Shown piece after piece: positions 36,842 to 47,267 of a stretch of DNA of 64,000 nt. Position 1 is the first letter of the stretch. Each line of letters starts with the position of its first letter. Made by a program: the position numbers and the translations under genes. The notes under the pieces were generated by a model. The model had not been told where the DNA came from, did not search any database, and was given only the letters and a program-made list of their open reading frames with translations. The DNA is taken from contig NZ_JTFC01000031.1 in NCBI RefSeq assembly GCF_003991225.1, positions 558,001-622,000 on the forward strand, read 5' to 3'. This stretch comes from Candidatus Kurthia intestinigallinarum. GTDB taxonomy: Bacteria; Bacillota; Bacilli; Bacillales_A; Planococcaceae.

Positions 36842-37741
36842 TTATTCGAAACGATTCACTAAAGTACCGATACCTTCGATTGATACTTTCACTGTATCGC
36901 CTGCTTTTAAAAATTGTGGTGGTGTCATCCCTTTACCAACACCGGCTGGCGTACCTGTTAAAATAACATCTCCTGGCTCTAATGTGACAAGGCTTGAGAT
37001 TTCAACGATCAAGTCTTCAACTGTGTGCATCATTTGGGCAGTTGTGCCATTTTGACGTACTTCGTCATTTACTTTTGTTACGACCGTTAATTTTTGTGGA
37101 TCAGGAATTTCATCTTTCGTTACAAGGTATGGACCCATTGGGCAAGAACCATCTAATGATTTCCCTAAGAAATATTGTTTATGTTTATCTTGTAGGTTAC
37201 GTGCTGTAATGTCGTTGGCAATTGTATAACCAAATACATAGTCGAACGCTAAACCTTTCGGAATATTTTTCCCTTTTTTACCGATAACTACGGCTAATTC
37301 ACCTTCGTAATCAAGTGAATCCGTTACATCTGCATGCACAGATAATGTTTCTTCATCTGCTGCAATGGCAGTTGGCGCTTTAGTGAATACGACGATATCT
37401 TGAGGTGCTTCGCCGCCCATTTCTTTCGCATGCTCACTGTAGTTTTTACCGACGCAGATAATATTTTTCGTCGTACGTGGAATCGGTGCTAACCATTCAA
37501 TTTCTGTAAATGCACGTTTGAAATCTGCTGGATTTTCTGATTTCTCCGCAGCTTCCACTAACTTACGTGCAGCTTCAACGAATTCAAAGCCAAATGTCAT
37601 CCCTTCAACGATTGTTTTAGCGAATGATGGTAATACTTGTAGTTGTTCTTGGATTGCTAGCACGTCCCAAACGGCTTCCTCTTTTTTTACTTTAGGTCCG
37701 AAGCTAACAACATCGTTATAGCGAAATGATAAAATTTTCAT
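36842..37741 (-). CDS. yisK: fumarylacetoacetate hydrolase-family protein, YisK-like
   Basis: FAH-fold metal-dependent hydrolase/decarboxylase of 299 residues. A short N-terminal domain (to about 90) precedes the catalytic core: IICVGKNYSEHAKEMGG, the metal ligands in DSLDYEGELAVVIGK (E-x-E...D pattern), and the late motif VILTGTPAGVG. ATG 37741 (MKILSFRYND) is chosen over the GTG at 37753, which abuts the AAGGAG site. B. subtilis YisK acts on oxaloacetate and contacts the Mbl cytoskeleton; transfer of that role is inference. Confidence 0.92.
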   Translation of the reverse strand: MKILSFRYNDVVSFGPKVKKEEAVWDVLAIQEQLQVLPSFAKTIVEGMTFGFEFVEAARKLVEAAEKSENPADFKRAFTEIEWLAPIPRTTKNIICVGKNYSEHAKEMGGEAPQDIVVFTKAPTAIAADEETLSVHADVTDSLDYEGELAVVIGKKGKNIPKGLAFDYVFGYTIANDITARNLQDKHKQYFLGKSLDGSCPMGPYLVTKDEIPDPQKLTVVTKVNDEVRQNGTTAQMMHTVEDLIVEISSLVTLEPGDVILTGTPAGVGKGMTPPQFLKAGDTVKVSIEGIGTLVNRFE

Positions 37742-37951
37742 GAATAGTAGCACTCCTTCTTCTTTTTTCCATCATACATCATTTTCTAAATAATTTCCTC
37801 CATTTTCGTGCGAATTTTCGGTAAGTTATGAATTTCCACACAATTTGTTGAAATTTCTCTAAAAATGGACATGAAGATGAAAAGAATAACATGGTGACAA
37901 CGCATTTTCTAACGAATCATTGCGACTTCATCATGTTTTTACAATAATATT

Positions 37952-40900
37952 CTACAGTACCACTGTTTCGCTACTATCAAACGCATAAATTACTTTTTCT
38001 GCAATTTTTATTCCTAAAATACATTCGATTGCCTCTGTGTAAAGTGCCAGCTGAACCTCATATCGTTCACGAAGTGCTTGCTCTGGATTCGCATGATTTT
38101 TTAAACGGTCGGTCTTGTAATCAAGCAGAATCCACTCCCCTGTCGGCATTTCAAGTAAGCAGTCAATAATCCCTTGGACGATTTGCTCATCACCATCTGC
38201 ATCGGCTCTGCGATACGTAAATGGTAACTCACGATGAATTGCTTTTGCCTCTTTGAAACGCGTACCAATGGAAGAGTCGAAAAAGGCTAAAATATTTTTA
38301 TAATAAATTGTTTTTGCTTCTGCTTCTGTTAACAGTTCATTTTCTACAAGCTGTTCAACGAATGCAGCTACTTGTGGAATCGTCGCAAAGCCTTGCTGTG
38401 GTGCATGCTGCATAACGGTATGCATCGCTGTCCCCGCTTCTGCTGCTGTCATCTTCTTCTCCTGCATAAAACGCGGACGTGTTGCAACGCGCTGTGCGGA
38501 TGGCTTAGTCGTCGCAAAAATTTCTGGTAGTTCCTGCTGCTCAAGCGTTTGCAGACGCTTCAATTCACTAACAGAGGCCTTTGAGCGTTTATGCAAGCGA
38601 TTTTTATGCGGATACGGGGTATCAAAGCGTTGTTCAATGCGTGCTAGTAACGCTTTATCCACTGGTGTATCCGCTACTTCTACGACTTCATCTTCGACTG
38701 TTGCCGCCTGGAATGTCGTCGCATCAACGATTTGAACATCAAAGCGCGACGGCTCATCAGGTCGTGCAGACAATACCATATCAAGCGTCTGTTGGTAATC
38801 TGCATGACGCGCAATAGCTGGACCAACCCAGTCAAAATAATTTGAGGCGGTTCGGCGTATATACGGCGGTAGTGGCTCATCGAGAGAAAGCTGTTGCATC
38901 TCATGCCACGTAATCGCGGTGTTTTCCCAGTTTTTCACTGTACCGACTAAAAATAGCTTTTCTTTTGCACGTGTCATGGCTACATAAAGGACACGCATTT
39001 CCTCCGCTTTCATTTCAAGTAACTTTTTCTCCTTCACTGCTAAAAATGGCAGTGAGGTATATTGCAATCTTTTTTCTGGATCAATCATCTTCACCGCTAG
39101 GCCAAAGTTTTGGTCAAATAAATACGGTAAATTGAAATCCATTTTATTAAATGGGCGCCCCATTCCTGCCACAAAAACATAGGGGAATTCGAGCCCCTTT
39201 GAGCCATGAATCGTCATCAAGCGTACCACGTTTTCTGATTGGCTAATTGCTTTTGCAGTTCCTAAATCTTCACCGCGTAAACGAATACGGTCAACAAAAC
39301 GTAGGAACCGGAATAGCCCACGGAATGCTGTTTTTTCATATGCAATCGCCCGGTCATAAAGCGCACGTAAATTCGCTTGACGCTGCTTACCATTCGACAT
39401 GGCCCCCGCCATTTCATAATAATTCGTATCCATATACACTTGCCAGATTAATTCTGCAAGTGAACCACGGCGGGCTAAATCTCGCCAATCATCAAACTGT
39501 AGTAAAAAGCGCTGTAATTTCTCAGCTGTTCCTGCATGAAGACCGCTACGCTCTTTTAGTACAAATGATTTCAGTGCATCATAAAACGATGCTTTCGGTT
39601 CGGCTAAACGAATCGCCGCCAACTCATTTTCCGTCATGCCCACAAATGGCGCACGCAATACAGATGCGAGTGGAATATCCTGATATGGATTATCGATAAT
39701 ACGTAATGTATTCATCATAATCATCACTTCAAGCTCTTCAAAATAACCTGCTGATAGCTCCGCATACAACGGGATACCGGCCAATTTAAATTCTTCCACA
39801 AAGTCATTTGACCATGTCATAGAACGCATTAAAATAACAATGTCACGGTACTCCATATCACGCTTCATCGGATTACCCGCCGCATCTTTTTCGTACGCAT
39901 CATACACCTGTGCACCCGTATCAATGAGCTGTTTAATTTGCCCAATAATATACCGCGCCTCAAGTTGTGATTTCTTCATTTCCTCTTCTGCCTGAAGCTC
40001 TGGCGTTTCTGCCTCTTCCTCAAGCTCGGGTGTATGCAGTACTGCGAGTGTAATCGGCATATCAAGTTCTGCGTACGGTGCTTGTGGTTTCAATGCAGCC
40101 GCATCGTCATAATCGATTTCGCCGACTTCCTCACTCATAATTTGTTTAAAAATATAGTTCGTGCCATCTAATACTTCGTGACGACTACGGAAGTTCGCAT
40201 TTAAATCAATTTTCATACCCGTATTTTCTGCCTGCTCGGTAAAGCGCGCATACTTATCTAAAAATAGTCCCGGCTCTGCTAATCGGAAGCGATAGATCGA
40301 CTGCTTCACATCGCCGACCATAAATAGATTCCCATCTGCCTCAGCACCTGCTTTTACTAATTGTAAAATGGTCTCCTGTAGGCGGTTTGTATCCTGGTAT
40401 TCATCGACAAGTACTTCTTTAAAGCGTGCTTCATACGCTTTGGCGACGTCCGATGCCACAATCTTGCCATCAACTTCCTGTGTTAAAATTGCCAGCGCAA
40501 AATGCTCTAAATCGGAGAAATCAACGATGCCTTTTTTATTTTTTGCGGCACTATACGCCACAGTAAATTGTTTCGTTAATTCAACAAGCGTTTGCATTAA
40601 AGGATACATATGCTGCATTTCCTCTAATAAGCGCTCTGGACTGCGGCTGAAAAATTGCTCGGTCGCATCAGTCAGTACCTTTTTCGCATCATTACGCTTG
40701 GCCTTCGCACGGTCTAGTAGTAATTCGTCGCAAGTCCCTTTTTTCTGGGCCTTCAGTTTGCCCCATTTAAACACTGTGAAAAAGGCATAGGCCTCCTCCC
40801 ATGAGCGTTCGTTTAGGAATGCTCGAGCTTCGTGTAACAAAATTAAATCTGCCTGCGCGGTTTCACCGTAAGCATCTGGGCCATCGGGTGTATTCGCTAA

Positions 40901-41635
40901 CGCACGTACTTCTAAAATAAGCGCAATGGCCTCGTCGACACTATGCACCATTGTTTGACGAATTGATTGAACAAAATCAAGCTCATCAAGTGACGTCACA
41001 CCGTCCATATTGTAGCGCTCTGGTAAGTCATCCAACCAGCGGAAAGGCTCTGGATTTACGCGAGCCATATCATACAATTTTTCAATTAACACTTCAATGT
41101 CCTGGTCATTACGGTCTGATGTAAAGGCATCCACTAGGCGATACATCTCACTTGGATCTGCGACATCATATGCCGCCTCTAATACTTCTGCCATCGTGTC
41201 ATCTTTTAAAAGTGCCGCTTCATTTTCATTGGCAATACGGAAGCCGGGGTCGATATTTAGTAAATATGCATACTGCTTCACAATCGCTAAACAGAATGAA
41301 TGCAGTGTTGAGATTTGTGCCTTATTCACAAGCGTTAATTGGCGGCGTAAGTGCTGTGATTCTGGATTCGCCTTTACGGCCTTTTCGAGTGCTGTTGCCA
41401 TTCGTTGACGCATTTCAGCGGCAGAGGCATTTGTAAACGTCACAACTAATAATTCGTCGACATTAATTGGATTGACTTCATCAATGACCTTTTGTATAAG
41501 ACGCTCAATCAAAACCGCCGTTTTACCTGAGCCGGCTGCTGCAGAGACGAGTGTATCCTGCCCCTTCGCCCAAATTGCCTTCCACTGGTCATCCGTCCAT
41601 GTGACGTCCTGCGGTTTAATCGGTAATGTTGTCAT
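37952..41635 (-). CDS. addA: ATP-dependent helicase/nuclease subunit A
   Basis: Helicase-nuclease subunit of AddAB (RecBCD equivalent), 1227 residues. UvrD-type motifs: Walker A SAAAGSGKTAVL near residue 30, VLVDEYQDTN, GDVKQSIYRFR, LMTIHGSKGLEFPYVFVAG and VLYVAMTRAKEKL. The C-terminal RecB-family nuclease has AGTAMHTVMQH, GIIDCLLE and ILLDYKTDRL. ATG 41635 (AAGGAGG 9 bases upstream) lies inside the end of addB, a 20-base overlap implying translational coupling. The ~190 bases between its stop and yisK show no gene and no clear terminator. Confidence 0.97.
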   Translation of the reverse strand: MTTLPIKPQDVTWTDDQWKAIWAKGQDTLVSAAAGSGKTAVLIERLIQKVIDEVNPINVDELLVVTFTNASAAEMRQRMATALEKAVKANPESQHLRRQLTLVNKAQISTLHSFCLAIVKQYAYLLNIDPGFRIANENEAALLKDDTMAEVLEAAYDVADPSEMYRLVDAFTSDRNDQDIEVLIEKLYDMARVNPEPFRWLDDLPERYNMDGVTSLDELDFVQSIRQTMVHSVDEAIALILEVRALANTPDGPDAYGETAQADLILLHEARAFLNERSWEEAYAFFTVFKWGKLKAQKKGTCDELLLDRAKAKRNDAKKVLTDATEQFFSRSPERLLEEMQHMYPLMQTLVELTKQFTVAYSAAKNKKGIVDFSDLEHFALAILTQEVDGKIVASDVAKAYEARFKEVLVDEYQDTNRLQETILQLVKAGAEADGNLFMVGDVKQSIYRFRLAEPGLFLDKYARFTEQAENTGMKIDLNANFRSRHEVLDGTNYIFKQIMSEEVGEIDYDDAAALKPQAPYAELDMPITLAVLHTPELEEEAETPELQAEEEMKKSQLEARYIIGQIKQLIDTGAQVYDAYEKDAAGNPMKRDMEYRDIVILMRSMTWSNDFVEEFKLAGIPLYAELSAGYFEELEVMIMMNTLRIIDNPYQDIPLASVLRAPFVGMTENELAAIRLAEPKASFYDALKSFVLKERSGLHAGTAEKLQRFLLQFDDWRDLARRGSLAELIWQVYMDTNYYEMAGAMSNGKQRQANLRALYDRAIAYEKTAFRGLFRFLRFVDRIRLRGEDLGTAKAISQSENVVRLMTIHGSKGLEFPYVFVAGMGRPFNKMDFNLPYLFDQNFGLAVKMIDPEKRLQYTSLPFLAVKEKKLLEMKAEEMRVLYVAMTRAKEKLFLVGTVKNWENTAITWHEMQQLSLDEPLPPYIRRTASNYFDWVGPAIARHADYQQTLDMVLSARPDEPSRFDVQIVDATTFQAATVEDEVVEVADTPVDKALLARIEQRFDTPYPHKNRLHKRSKASVSELKRLQTLEQQELPEIFATTKPSAQRVATRPRFMQEKKMTAAEAGTAMHTVMQHAPQQGFATIPQVAAFVEQLVENELLTEAEAKTIYYKNILAFFDSSIGTRFKEAKAIHRELPFTYRRADADGDEQIVQGIIDCLLEMPTGEWILLDYKTDRLKNHANPEQALRERYEVQLALYTEAIECILGIKIAEKVIYAFDSSETVVL

Positions 41636-44600
41636 CTGCCACCGCCTCCTTACGAATTTTCTCAATTACAACTTCTGGCTTGTCGATTGGCAATGCGCGG
41701 TATTGTTGATGCGCGTCATTGACATCAAACTGACAAACCGATTTATAGGAACAATATTCACATGCTGTTTTTTGTTTCATACGATACGGACTAATCGACG
41801 TATCACCTTTTAAAATGCCTTGTCCCGCTATTTTATGCTTTTGACGGACGAATTTTTGAAGGTCACCCATATCCTTTTCATTAATGACTGAGCTCCAGCT
41901 TGCGGATGTCGAGCCATCCTTTTTTAAGTAAGCCGGGATAATATGAGAACGCCCACCATTGTCCGCTAAGTTTTCATCCATTTCAACGAGCACATCTCGA
42001 TTATCAAGCAGTAGGCCCTTCATTTTGAAGTCCTTCAATACTTCCTGCTCCTGCGCGTCATTACTCAGTACGGCATCCGCTTTTAACATGGGATTGTGGA
42101 CGTGAATATATAATACACCGCCTGCCTCCGCATGAAGTGGTAGCCATTCACTTGAATTTGTCATCGCAACATCTAAATACGTCAGCATTTGTAGCGATAG
42201 CCCATGATAGACATCATTTAAGTCTAATTTTTGCGCAGAAGATTTATAGTCAATCACACGAATATACGGCTTATTATTCACTTCTGTCGCATCAATACGG
42301 TCGATTCGTCCACGCATTTGTAGCTTATGCTCATTATCAAGCTGAATAACAAGCGGTGGGAGCATATCGCCCTGTCCTGGACCAAAGGCAGCTTCAATAG
42401 CAATTGGCTTAAAGCCCGTCGTTTTAGCATGATTCGCTAGCGACAGCATCGTACGCTCAACGATTTGTGTCAGTTTACGCATAATATAACGATAGCGCGC
42501 CGTGCTAAGTAAAATTTTGTGATACAGCATCGGTACGATTTCCGCCACCGCTTCTTGCGAAAGTTTACGGCATTCCTCAACAGACAACTGTCCCCATGTC
42601 AGACCGAGTGCCTCTGTTTTTTCTGAAATGTATTTAAGCGCCGCATGGAATAAATCACCGATAGTTGGCGTTTCGAGGCGGTATTCTTTACGTTCCTCTA
42701 AATGCAGTCCATAGGTCGTGAAATGGGAGAATGGACAGCTATAATATTTTTCAATACGCGATACACTCGAAATAATGTCTTTTCCATATAATTCACGTGT
42801 ATATTCTGGTGTTAGATTTTCAGCGCGATTATGCGTAATAAGTGGCCGCATCAAACGCTTCAGTACATCTTCCCAGTAGGGATCATTCTGATAATATTCC
42901 TTCAGCGCAGCCCATGCCGGTGTCAGCGCATCTTGGTCATAGTACTGCTTACGAAGCTGAATCATTAAATACGCGAGTGCCGTACGTGGGTGTGCGATAT
43001 AATGCCAGTCATCCTCGGTATCAAGCGATTCCTCGGGGCTCATATAAATATAGCGCTCCTCTAAGCCCGGTACGAGATCATGAATTTTCTTCAAATAGGT
43101 CGACGGCAAGACACTTTTCCCTTCACTATCTGCCATCGTATAGCTAATAAATAGTTCATGTGATGCTACGGTAAATGCACGGTAGGCGATAAAATTTTCC
43201 TCAAGTAAACGCTCACGAGAGGTTGGTGCAATCTCATTCCCCGTGCGCTCAAACCACTCGCGCTCTGTATCTGCTAGCAGGCCTTCACGGTCGATACGCT
43301 GCGGGTAAACTCCTTCATTCATGCCAATGACAAATACTGCTTTCATATTCATTAAACGCGCTAAATCTGCCGTTACGACTGTCACCTCATCAATTGACGG
43401 TGGAATGCGTGAAAACTCGAGTGAATCCAGCCCCTCATCTAAAATTTCAATGAATTCATCAAGCGTTAATTCCACATCGCCAAACATTTCGACGAATTGG
43501 TCGAGCACATTCACCCATTCATTCCATGCCTGCTCATGCTCGGTCGCCGCAAGGAGCTTGCCATGCGCATTTTCATAATCTTTTAGCTCTTGTAGCTTCG
43601 CAAAAATTGCTAATTCATCAATGAACGTGTATAAAATTTCTGCATAGGCCCGACCCGTATGTGCTTGCTCTAATTGCTGCTGTAGCTGTTGCAGCGGTTC
43701 ACGTACAAGTACACGTACCGCTTCAATTTCTTGCTGGAATGCACGCTCTTCATCGGTTTGCTTTGTTGTGAAAAATTCTAAGCCACGGTATTTTTTATAC
43801 ACCCAGCGAATATCATCAAACCAGCGCTCTCCATAAATCCCTTGTGCCATCACAAAGTTTTCTAACCGATCTGCACGCTCGCGCCAAATTTTCTTATCTG
43901 CATGTAATGGGAAAAATAAATCCGTCTTAATCGCACGGAAAATCGGCTCATACTTCCAATCCGTTTGAATGCTCTCTAAAATCGAGCGACTAAATTCAAT
44001 GAGCGGGTGATGCAGCATTGGTTTCTTTTGGCTAATGAAAAACGGAATGTCATATTGCGGAAAAATGGTGGATAGCAGTGGATCATACTGCTCTGCCTGA
44101 CGGTAAATAATCGCCATTTCATTGTAGGCAATGCCCTCATGTGACAGCGTCCGAATTTTTCGCGCGACCTCATGGATTTCCGCATGAGGATTAACGGCTG
44201 CCGCAATATCGAGATGCGCCGTCGTTTTCGCCTGCTTCGGATGATAGTGCTCAAACTGCGATTCAATCGTTTGAAGCGTATCATTACTATAGCGCATCGT
44301 CTGCGTTAAATGGACATCTGGTTTCACTTCAATACCGTTTGAAAACGCGACATCTTTTAAGCGACGTGCTGTATTTGCCGGCTCATAAAATAACGCCTGC
44401 TCATCATCTGCATCAAACTCCTGCTCAAATGGTAGTGCTATCGTGACATTTTTTGCGGTCGCAAGAAGCTCTTGCACAAGCTCAAACTCCTGCGTGGTAA
44501 ACGACATAAAGCCATCAATATAAATTGATGCCTCGCGAATCATCGTCGAATGGACTAATTTTTGTTGAAGTAGTGGTAAATAACCCTCGCTATCGACATA

Positions 44601-45134
44601 GGTCGTCCCCAGTCGCTCCTCAACTGCTGCCTGAATTAATTGAATATCATGCACCTTATCTTGCAACGTGCGCGGTGCGTCTAATTGGTCGAACTCACGT
44701 TGAATCAATGCCATCTTGTCGCCATTGACGCTATAGCGGCTTAATTCCTTTAATAATTGCTCCATTTCTTCTGTAAAGCCACGTTTATCCGCAGCTTTCC
44801 CGAAAAGACGTAGCTTATCTTTATTTTCTTCTAGGATACTTTTTAGTAGCATGCGGTAACCAAAGCCATTGAGCTCCTGACGGCTAATCCCACCTGCCTC
44901 CTGTAAAATGCGCCATGCTAATCGCTTAAATGATGTGACCTGCACGCGAATTGTTCCGCGTGACTCCCCAGCCATCCACGTTAAATTGCGTTCACTTGAA
45001 AATGACATTTGGTCTGGAACAACCATAAATATCGGCGCCCCAAGTGGTTCTTTATTGACTGCATCCATGATTTCGCGTTCCATGAAATGTGTTTTGCCAA
45101 CGCCTGCTCGCCCTGAAATGACACGTAAAGCCAT
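41616..45134 (-). CDS. addB: ATP-dependent helicase/nuclease subunit B
   Basis: Second AddAB subunit, 1172 residues (B. subtilis 1166). Walker A is ISGRAGVGKTHF at the start. The nuclease domain carries VIDYKSS, and the [4Fe-4S] cluster cysteines are all present: one in YYSCPFSHF (about 800) and three in ACEYCSYKSVCQFD near the C-terminus. The inactive helicase core recognises Chi in the Bacillus enzyme. ATG 45134 has GAGGGGGA upstream. First gene of the addB-addA operon; a LexA-like box lies upstream. Confidence 0.96.
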   Translation of the reverse strand: MALRVISGRAGVGKTHFMEREIMDAVNKEPLGAPIFMVVPDQMSFSSERNLTWMAGESRGTIRVQVTSFKRLAWRILQEAGGISRQELNGFGYRMLLKSILEENKDKLRLFGKAADKRGFTEEMEQLLKELSRYSVNGDKMALIQREFDQLDAPRTLQDKVHDIQLIQAAVEERLGTTYVDSEGYLPLLQQKLVHSTMIREASIYIDGFMSFTTQEFELVQELLATAKNVTIALPFEQEFDADDEQALFYEPANTARRLKDVAFSNGIEVKPDVHLTQTMRYSNDTLQTIESQFEHYHPKQAKTTAHLDIAAAVNPHAEIHEVARKIRTLSHEGIAYNEMAIIYRQAEQYDPLLSTIFPQYDIPFFISQKKPMLHHPLIEFSRSILESIQTDWKYEPIFRAIKTDLFFPLHADKKIWRERADRLENFVMAQGIYGERWFDDIRWVYKKYRGLEFFTTKQTDEERAFQQEIEAVRVLVREPLQQLQQQLEQAHTGRAYAEILYTFIDELAIFAKLQELKDYENAHGKLLAATEHEQAWNEWVNVLDQFVEMFGDVELTLDEFIEILDEGLDSLEFSRIPPSIDEVTVVTADLARLMNMKAVFVIGMNEGVYPQRIDREGLLADTEREWFERTGNEIAPTSRERLLEENFIAYRAFTVASHELFISYTMADSEGKSVLPSTYLKKIHDLVPGLEERYIYMSPEESLDTEDDWHYIAHPRTALAYLMIQLRKQYYDQDALTPAWAALKEYYQNDPYWEDVLKRLMRPLITHNRAENLTPEYTRELYGKDIISSVSRIEKYYSCPFSHFTTYGLHLEERKEYRLETPTIGDLFHAALKYISEKTEALGLTWGQLSVEECRKLSQEAVAEIVPMLYHKILLSTARYRYIMRKLTQIVERTMLSLANHAKTTGFKPIAIEAAFGPGQGDMLPPLVIQLDNEHKLQMRGRIDRIDATEVNNKPYIRVIDYKSSAQKLDLNDVYHGLSLQMLTYLDVAMTNSSEWLPLHAEAGGVLYIHVHNPMLKADAVLSNDAQEQEVLKDFKMKGLLLDNRDVLVEMDENLADNGGRSHIIPAYLKKDGSTSASWSSVINEKDMGDLQKFVRQKHKIAGQGILKGDTSISPYRMKQKTACEYCSYKSVCQFDVNDAHQQYRALPIDKPEVVIEKIRKEAVADDNITD

Positions 45135-45200
45135 CGTACTCCCCCTCTAAAACGTAATTACCTTTATTATACATGGACTTGCCTGTATTCGCACAAAATA

Positions 45201-45214
45201 AGAACGTATATTCG
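45201..45214 (-). promoter_or_regulatory. LexA-like box upstream of addB
   Basis: Minus strand CGAATATACGTTCT against the Bacillus LexA consensus CGAACRNRYGTTYC: 12 of 14 match. A TATAAT for addB lies about 40 bases downstream (plus-strand ATTATA near 45165). Confidence 0.4.
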
Positions 45215-45229
45215 CTTATTTCTCAAAAT

Positions 45230-45264
45230 AAAAAAACCTTCTAGTCATCAGAAGGTTTTTTCTG
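45230..45264 (-). terminator. terminator overlapping the end of the DedA-like gene
   Basis: Stem AAACCTTCT/AGAAGGTTT; the stop codon sits in the loop, so the hairpin includes the last codons. T run on the minus strand. Confidence 0.8.
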
Positions 45265-45864
45265 TTTATTATTCAAGTCCTGTATCATCTTCGCATTCAT
45301 TCGCTTTTCAGCATATTTACCGCCGCCCCACATAATCAAAATGACGAGCACGACAATAATCGAGCGTTCGGGCTGCGTAATTAACGCACGTAAATCCGAA
45401 CCAATCCAGCTAATAACAAGGAGCTGGATGATTTTTGCTAACAAAATCGTAACGAAATAATGCTTCTTTTTTAATTTTGATAAGCCGGCCACAACATTGA
45501 CAATAGACGTTGGTGTAAACGGAAAGCATAGCAACACAAAAAGCGGTGTAAAGCCATGATATTCCACCCATTTAATAAGTTTTGTAACGGCTTTACGCTC
45601 TGTAATAAAACGAAAAACCTTGGCGTGACCAAATCGTCTTACAAGTAAGAAAACGCAGTACGCTCCGGCTACAGAACCTGTCCAAGATAATAAAAAGCCC
45701 ATCCACATACCATATGCAGACGCATTTGCAACGACAAATGCCGCAAGTGGTAGTACCGGTAAAAATGCTTCAAAAAATGGCAATAAGAATGCCAGCAGCA
45801 TCCCGATAAATTGATGTTGCTGGGCAACGGCTTGAAAATTTTCTACAGTCAACCACGCTGGCAT
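45241..45864 (-). CDS. TVP38/TMEM64 (DedA-like, VTT-domain) membrane protein, YhjE-like
   Basis: Polytopic membrane protein of 207 residues. The VTT/DedA core is visible: FLPFFEAFLPVLPLAAFVVANA (re-entrant loop region), LSWTGSVAGAYCVFLLVRRFG, then PLFVLLCFPFTPTSIVNVVAG with the F/P-rich G motif. Tail is charged and cytosolic. ATG 45864 (MPAWLTVENF; AAGGGGGC upstream) preferred over ATG 45885. Some VTT proteins are lipid scramblases; for this one the activity is unknown. It sits between addB and minJ; B. subtilis yhjE is also near addB. Confidence 0.87.
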   Translation of the reverse strand: MPAWLTVENFQAVAQQHQFIGMLLAFLLPFFEAFLPVLPLAAFVVANASAYGMWMGFLLSWTGSVAGAYCVFLLVRRFGHAKVFRFITERKAVTKLIKWVEYHGFTPLFVLLCFPFTPTSIVNVVAGLSKLKKKHYFVTILLAKIIQLLVISWIGSDLRALITQPERSIIVVLVILIMWGGGKYAEKRMNAKMIQDLNNKQKKPSDD

Positions 45865-45987
45865 AGCCTTGCCCCCTTCGTACATAACCTCTAATCATAG
45901 AGCGTTTTACATCGTTAAAAGTTTCTACATTATTTATTTTATTATAGCGGGAACCCTTCTTTATTTTCAAAAAATAGAGGTGATTCC

Positions 45988-46020
45988 ATAAAAAAAGAAA
46001 GGCGTTGGAATAGCCTCTCC
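45988..46020 (-). terminator. terminator of minJ
   Basis: Stem GAGAGGC/GCCTTTC (one wobble) then TTTTTTT on the minus strand. Confidence 0.65.
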
Positions 46021-46027
46021 ACCGATA

Positions 46028-47179
46028 TTATTTCAGCACAATTAAGCCAATTCGGAAATGATCATGGCGGAAAATAACATGCTGACGAATACGAATTTCA
46101 TTTTGCGCATCTAGCACTTCAATACGACAATGTGCCGCATTGATTTGCAATGCCTCATAAAGCTCCGTCTCTGTTTTTACAGGTATGCCATTGACGCGGC
46201 GAATAATTTCACCGACCTCGATGCCCATCGCTTCAGCTGGTGACTCTGGTAAGACAGCTGCAACTACAACGCCTGCATCTTGAGGCGTCACCGCAAATTG
46301 TCCTTTACGCTCACGTACAGAATAAATAATCGAAATTAACGCGCGACCAACAAATGCGACCGCAACTGCCGCAATGCCCATAATCGGGAAGAAAATTGCC
46401 AAAATCGCTTCAATCAATACGAGTACACCAAGCAACTGAATCGTCGCACCGACTTGCGGATAAAAAGCCTTCGCAAGCATTTTACGGGCACGTTGCTGGA
46501 AGCCAATAACGACTGGGAATAACACAAGTCCATACGTTTCGCCACCTAATGACAGTTGTGGCCAAAACGGGGCCCAATCTGGAATCGCGCCACCCGGAAT
46601 AAAGAATACGACAGGTAAAATCCAAATACGCTTCGATAAATACGTCACTGCACGCAAGCCACGTGCTGTCGTTTGTAGACGAGGCGACGCATTATTCGCT
46701 GCATATTTTCGTACAAGCTGCCCTTCAATCAGCAATACAAGTGCGATAATCAGTGGCACTGAAATCAATAAATTTTTATGCATCACTGTCGCATCAAATT
46801 GCCAGCCCAAAATCGACCATGACCAATCGTACATATACGTTAGCCAAATCGCGATAAATGCGACCGCAAAGCCGTATGCCGCAGATGCTAAATGATAATA
46901 AAATGAAATAACACCGACTAGCATCACAAGCGTTACAAGCACTATGTATTCAACCGGTAAAACGATGCCTACGATGATACTAATGAGTGAGAAAATGAGC
47001 GCCATTGCCCATCCTTCTTTTAATAAATAAACAGCCTCATACATGCCCCAGTGAATACGTCGATTAAACGATTTTCGTTCATTAATCACACGACGATACC
47101 CAATAAGGATACAAAATAAAATCGCCACATACAGTAGCGGATTCATGAAGAGTCTGCCGATACCTTTTGCTATCTCCAC
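46028..47179 (-). CDS. minJ: PDZ-domain division-site protein MinJ
   Basis: Membrane protein of 383 residues with about eight hydrophobic segments in the first 290 and one cytosolic C-terminal PDZ domain (about 300-375; VVVAAVLPESPAEAMGIEVGEIIRRVNGIPVK in part). This is the MinJ architecture, which bridges DivIVA and MinCD at the poles and septum. Neighbours ftsX and ftsE support it (B. subtilis minJ is in the same neighbourhood). GTG 47179 is the first conventional start, but its ribosome site is 19 bases away; a CTG at 47191 would be ideally placed (see findings). Confidence 0.85.
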   Translation of the reverse strand: MEIAKGIGRLFMNPLLYVAILFCILIGYRRVINERKSFNRRIHWGMYEAVYLLKEGWAMALIFSLISIIVGIVLPVEYIVLVTLVMLVGVISFYYHLASAAYGFAVAFIAIWLTYMYDWSWSILGWQFDATVMHKNLLISVPLIIALVLLIEGQLVRKYAANNASPRLQTTARGLRAVTYLSKRIWILPVVFFIPGGAIPDWAPFWPQLSLGGETYGLVLFPVVIGFQQRARKMLAKAFYPQVGATIQLLGVLVLIEAILAIFFPIMGIAAVAVAFVGRALISIIYSVRERKGQFAVTPQDAGVVVAAVLPESPAEAMGIEVGEIIRRVNGIPVKTETELYEALQINAAHCRIEVLDAQNEIRIRQHVIFRHDHFRIGLIVLK

Positions 47180-47267
47180 AACGATATCCAGTGTGATTCA
47201 CCTCGCCTTAATGTAAATTATTAACTGTTTCTATTGTAACAAAGTGAACCTCTTTAGGCGAACGAAC

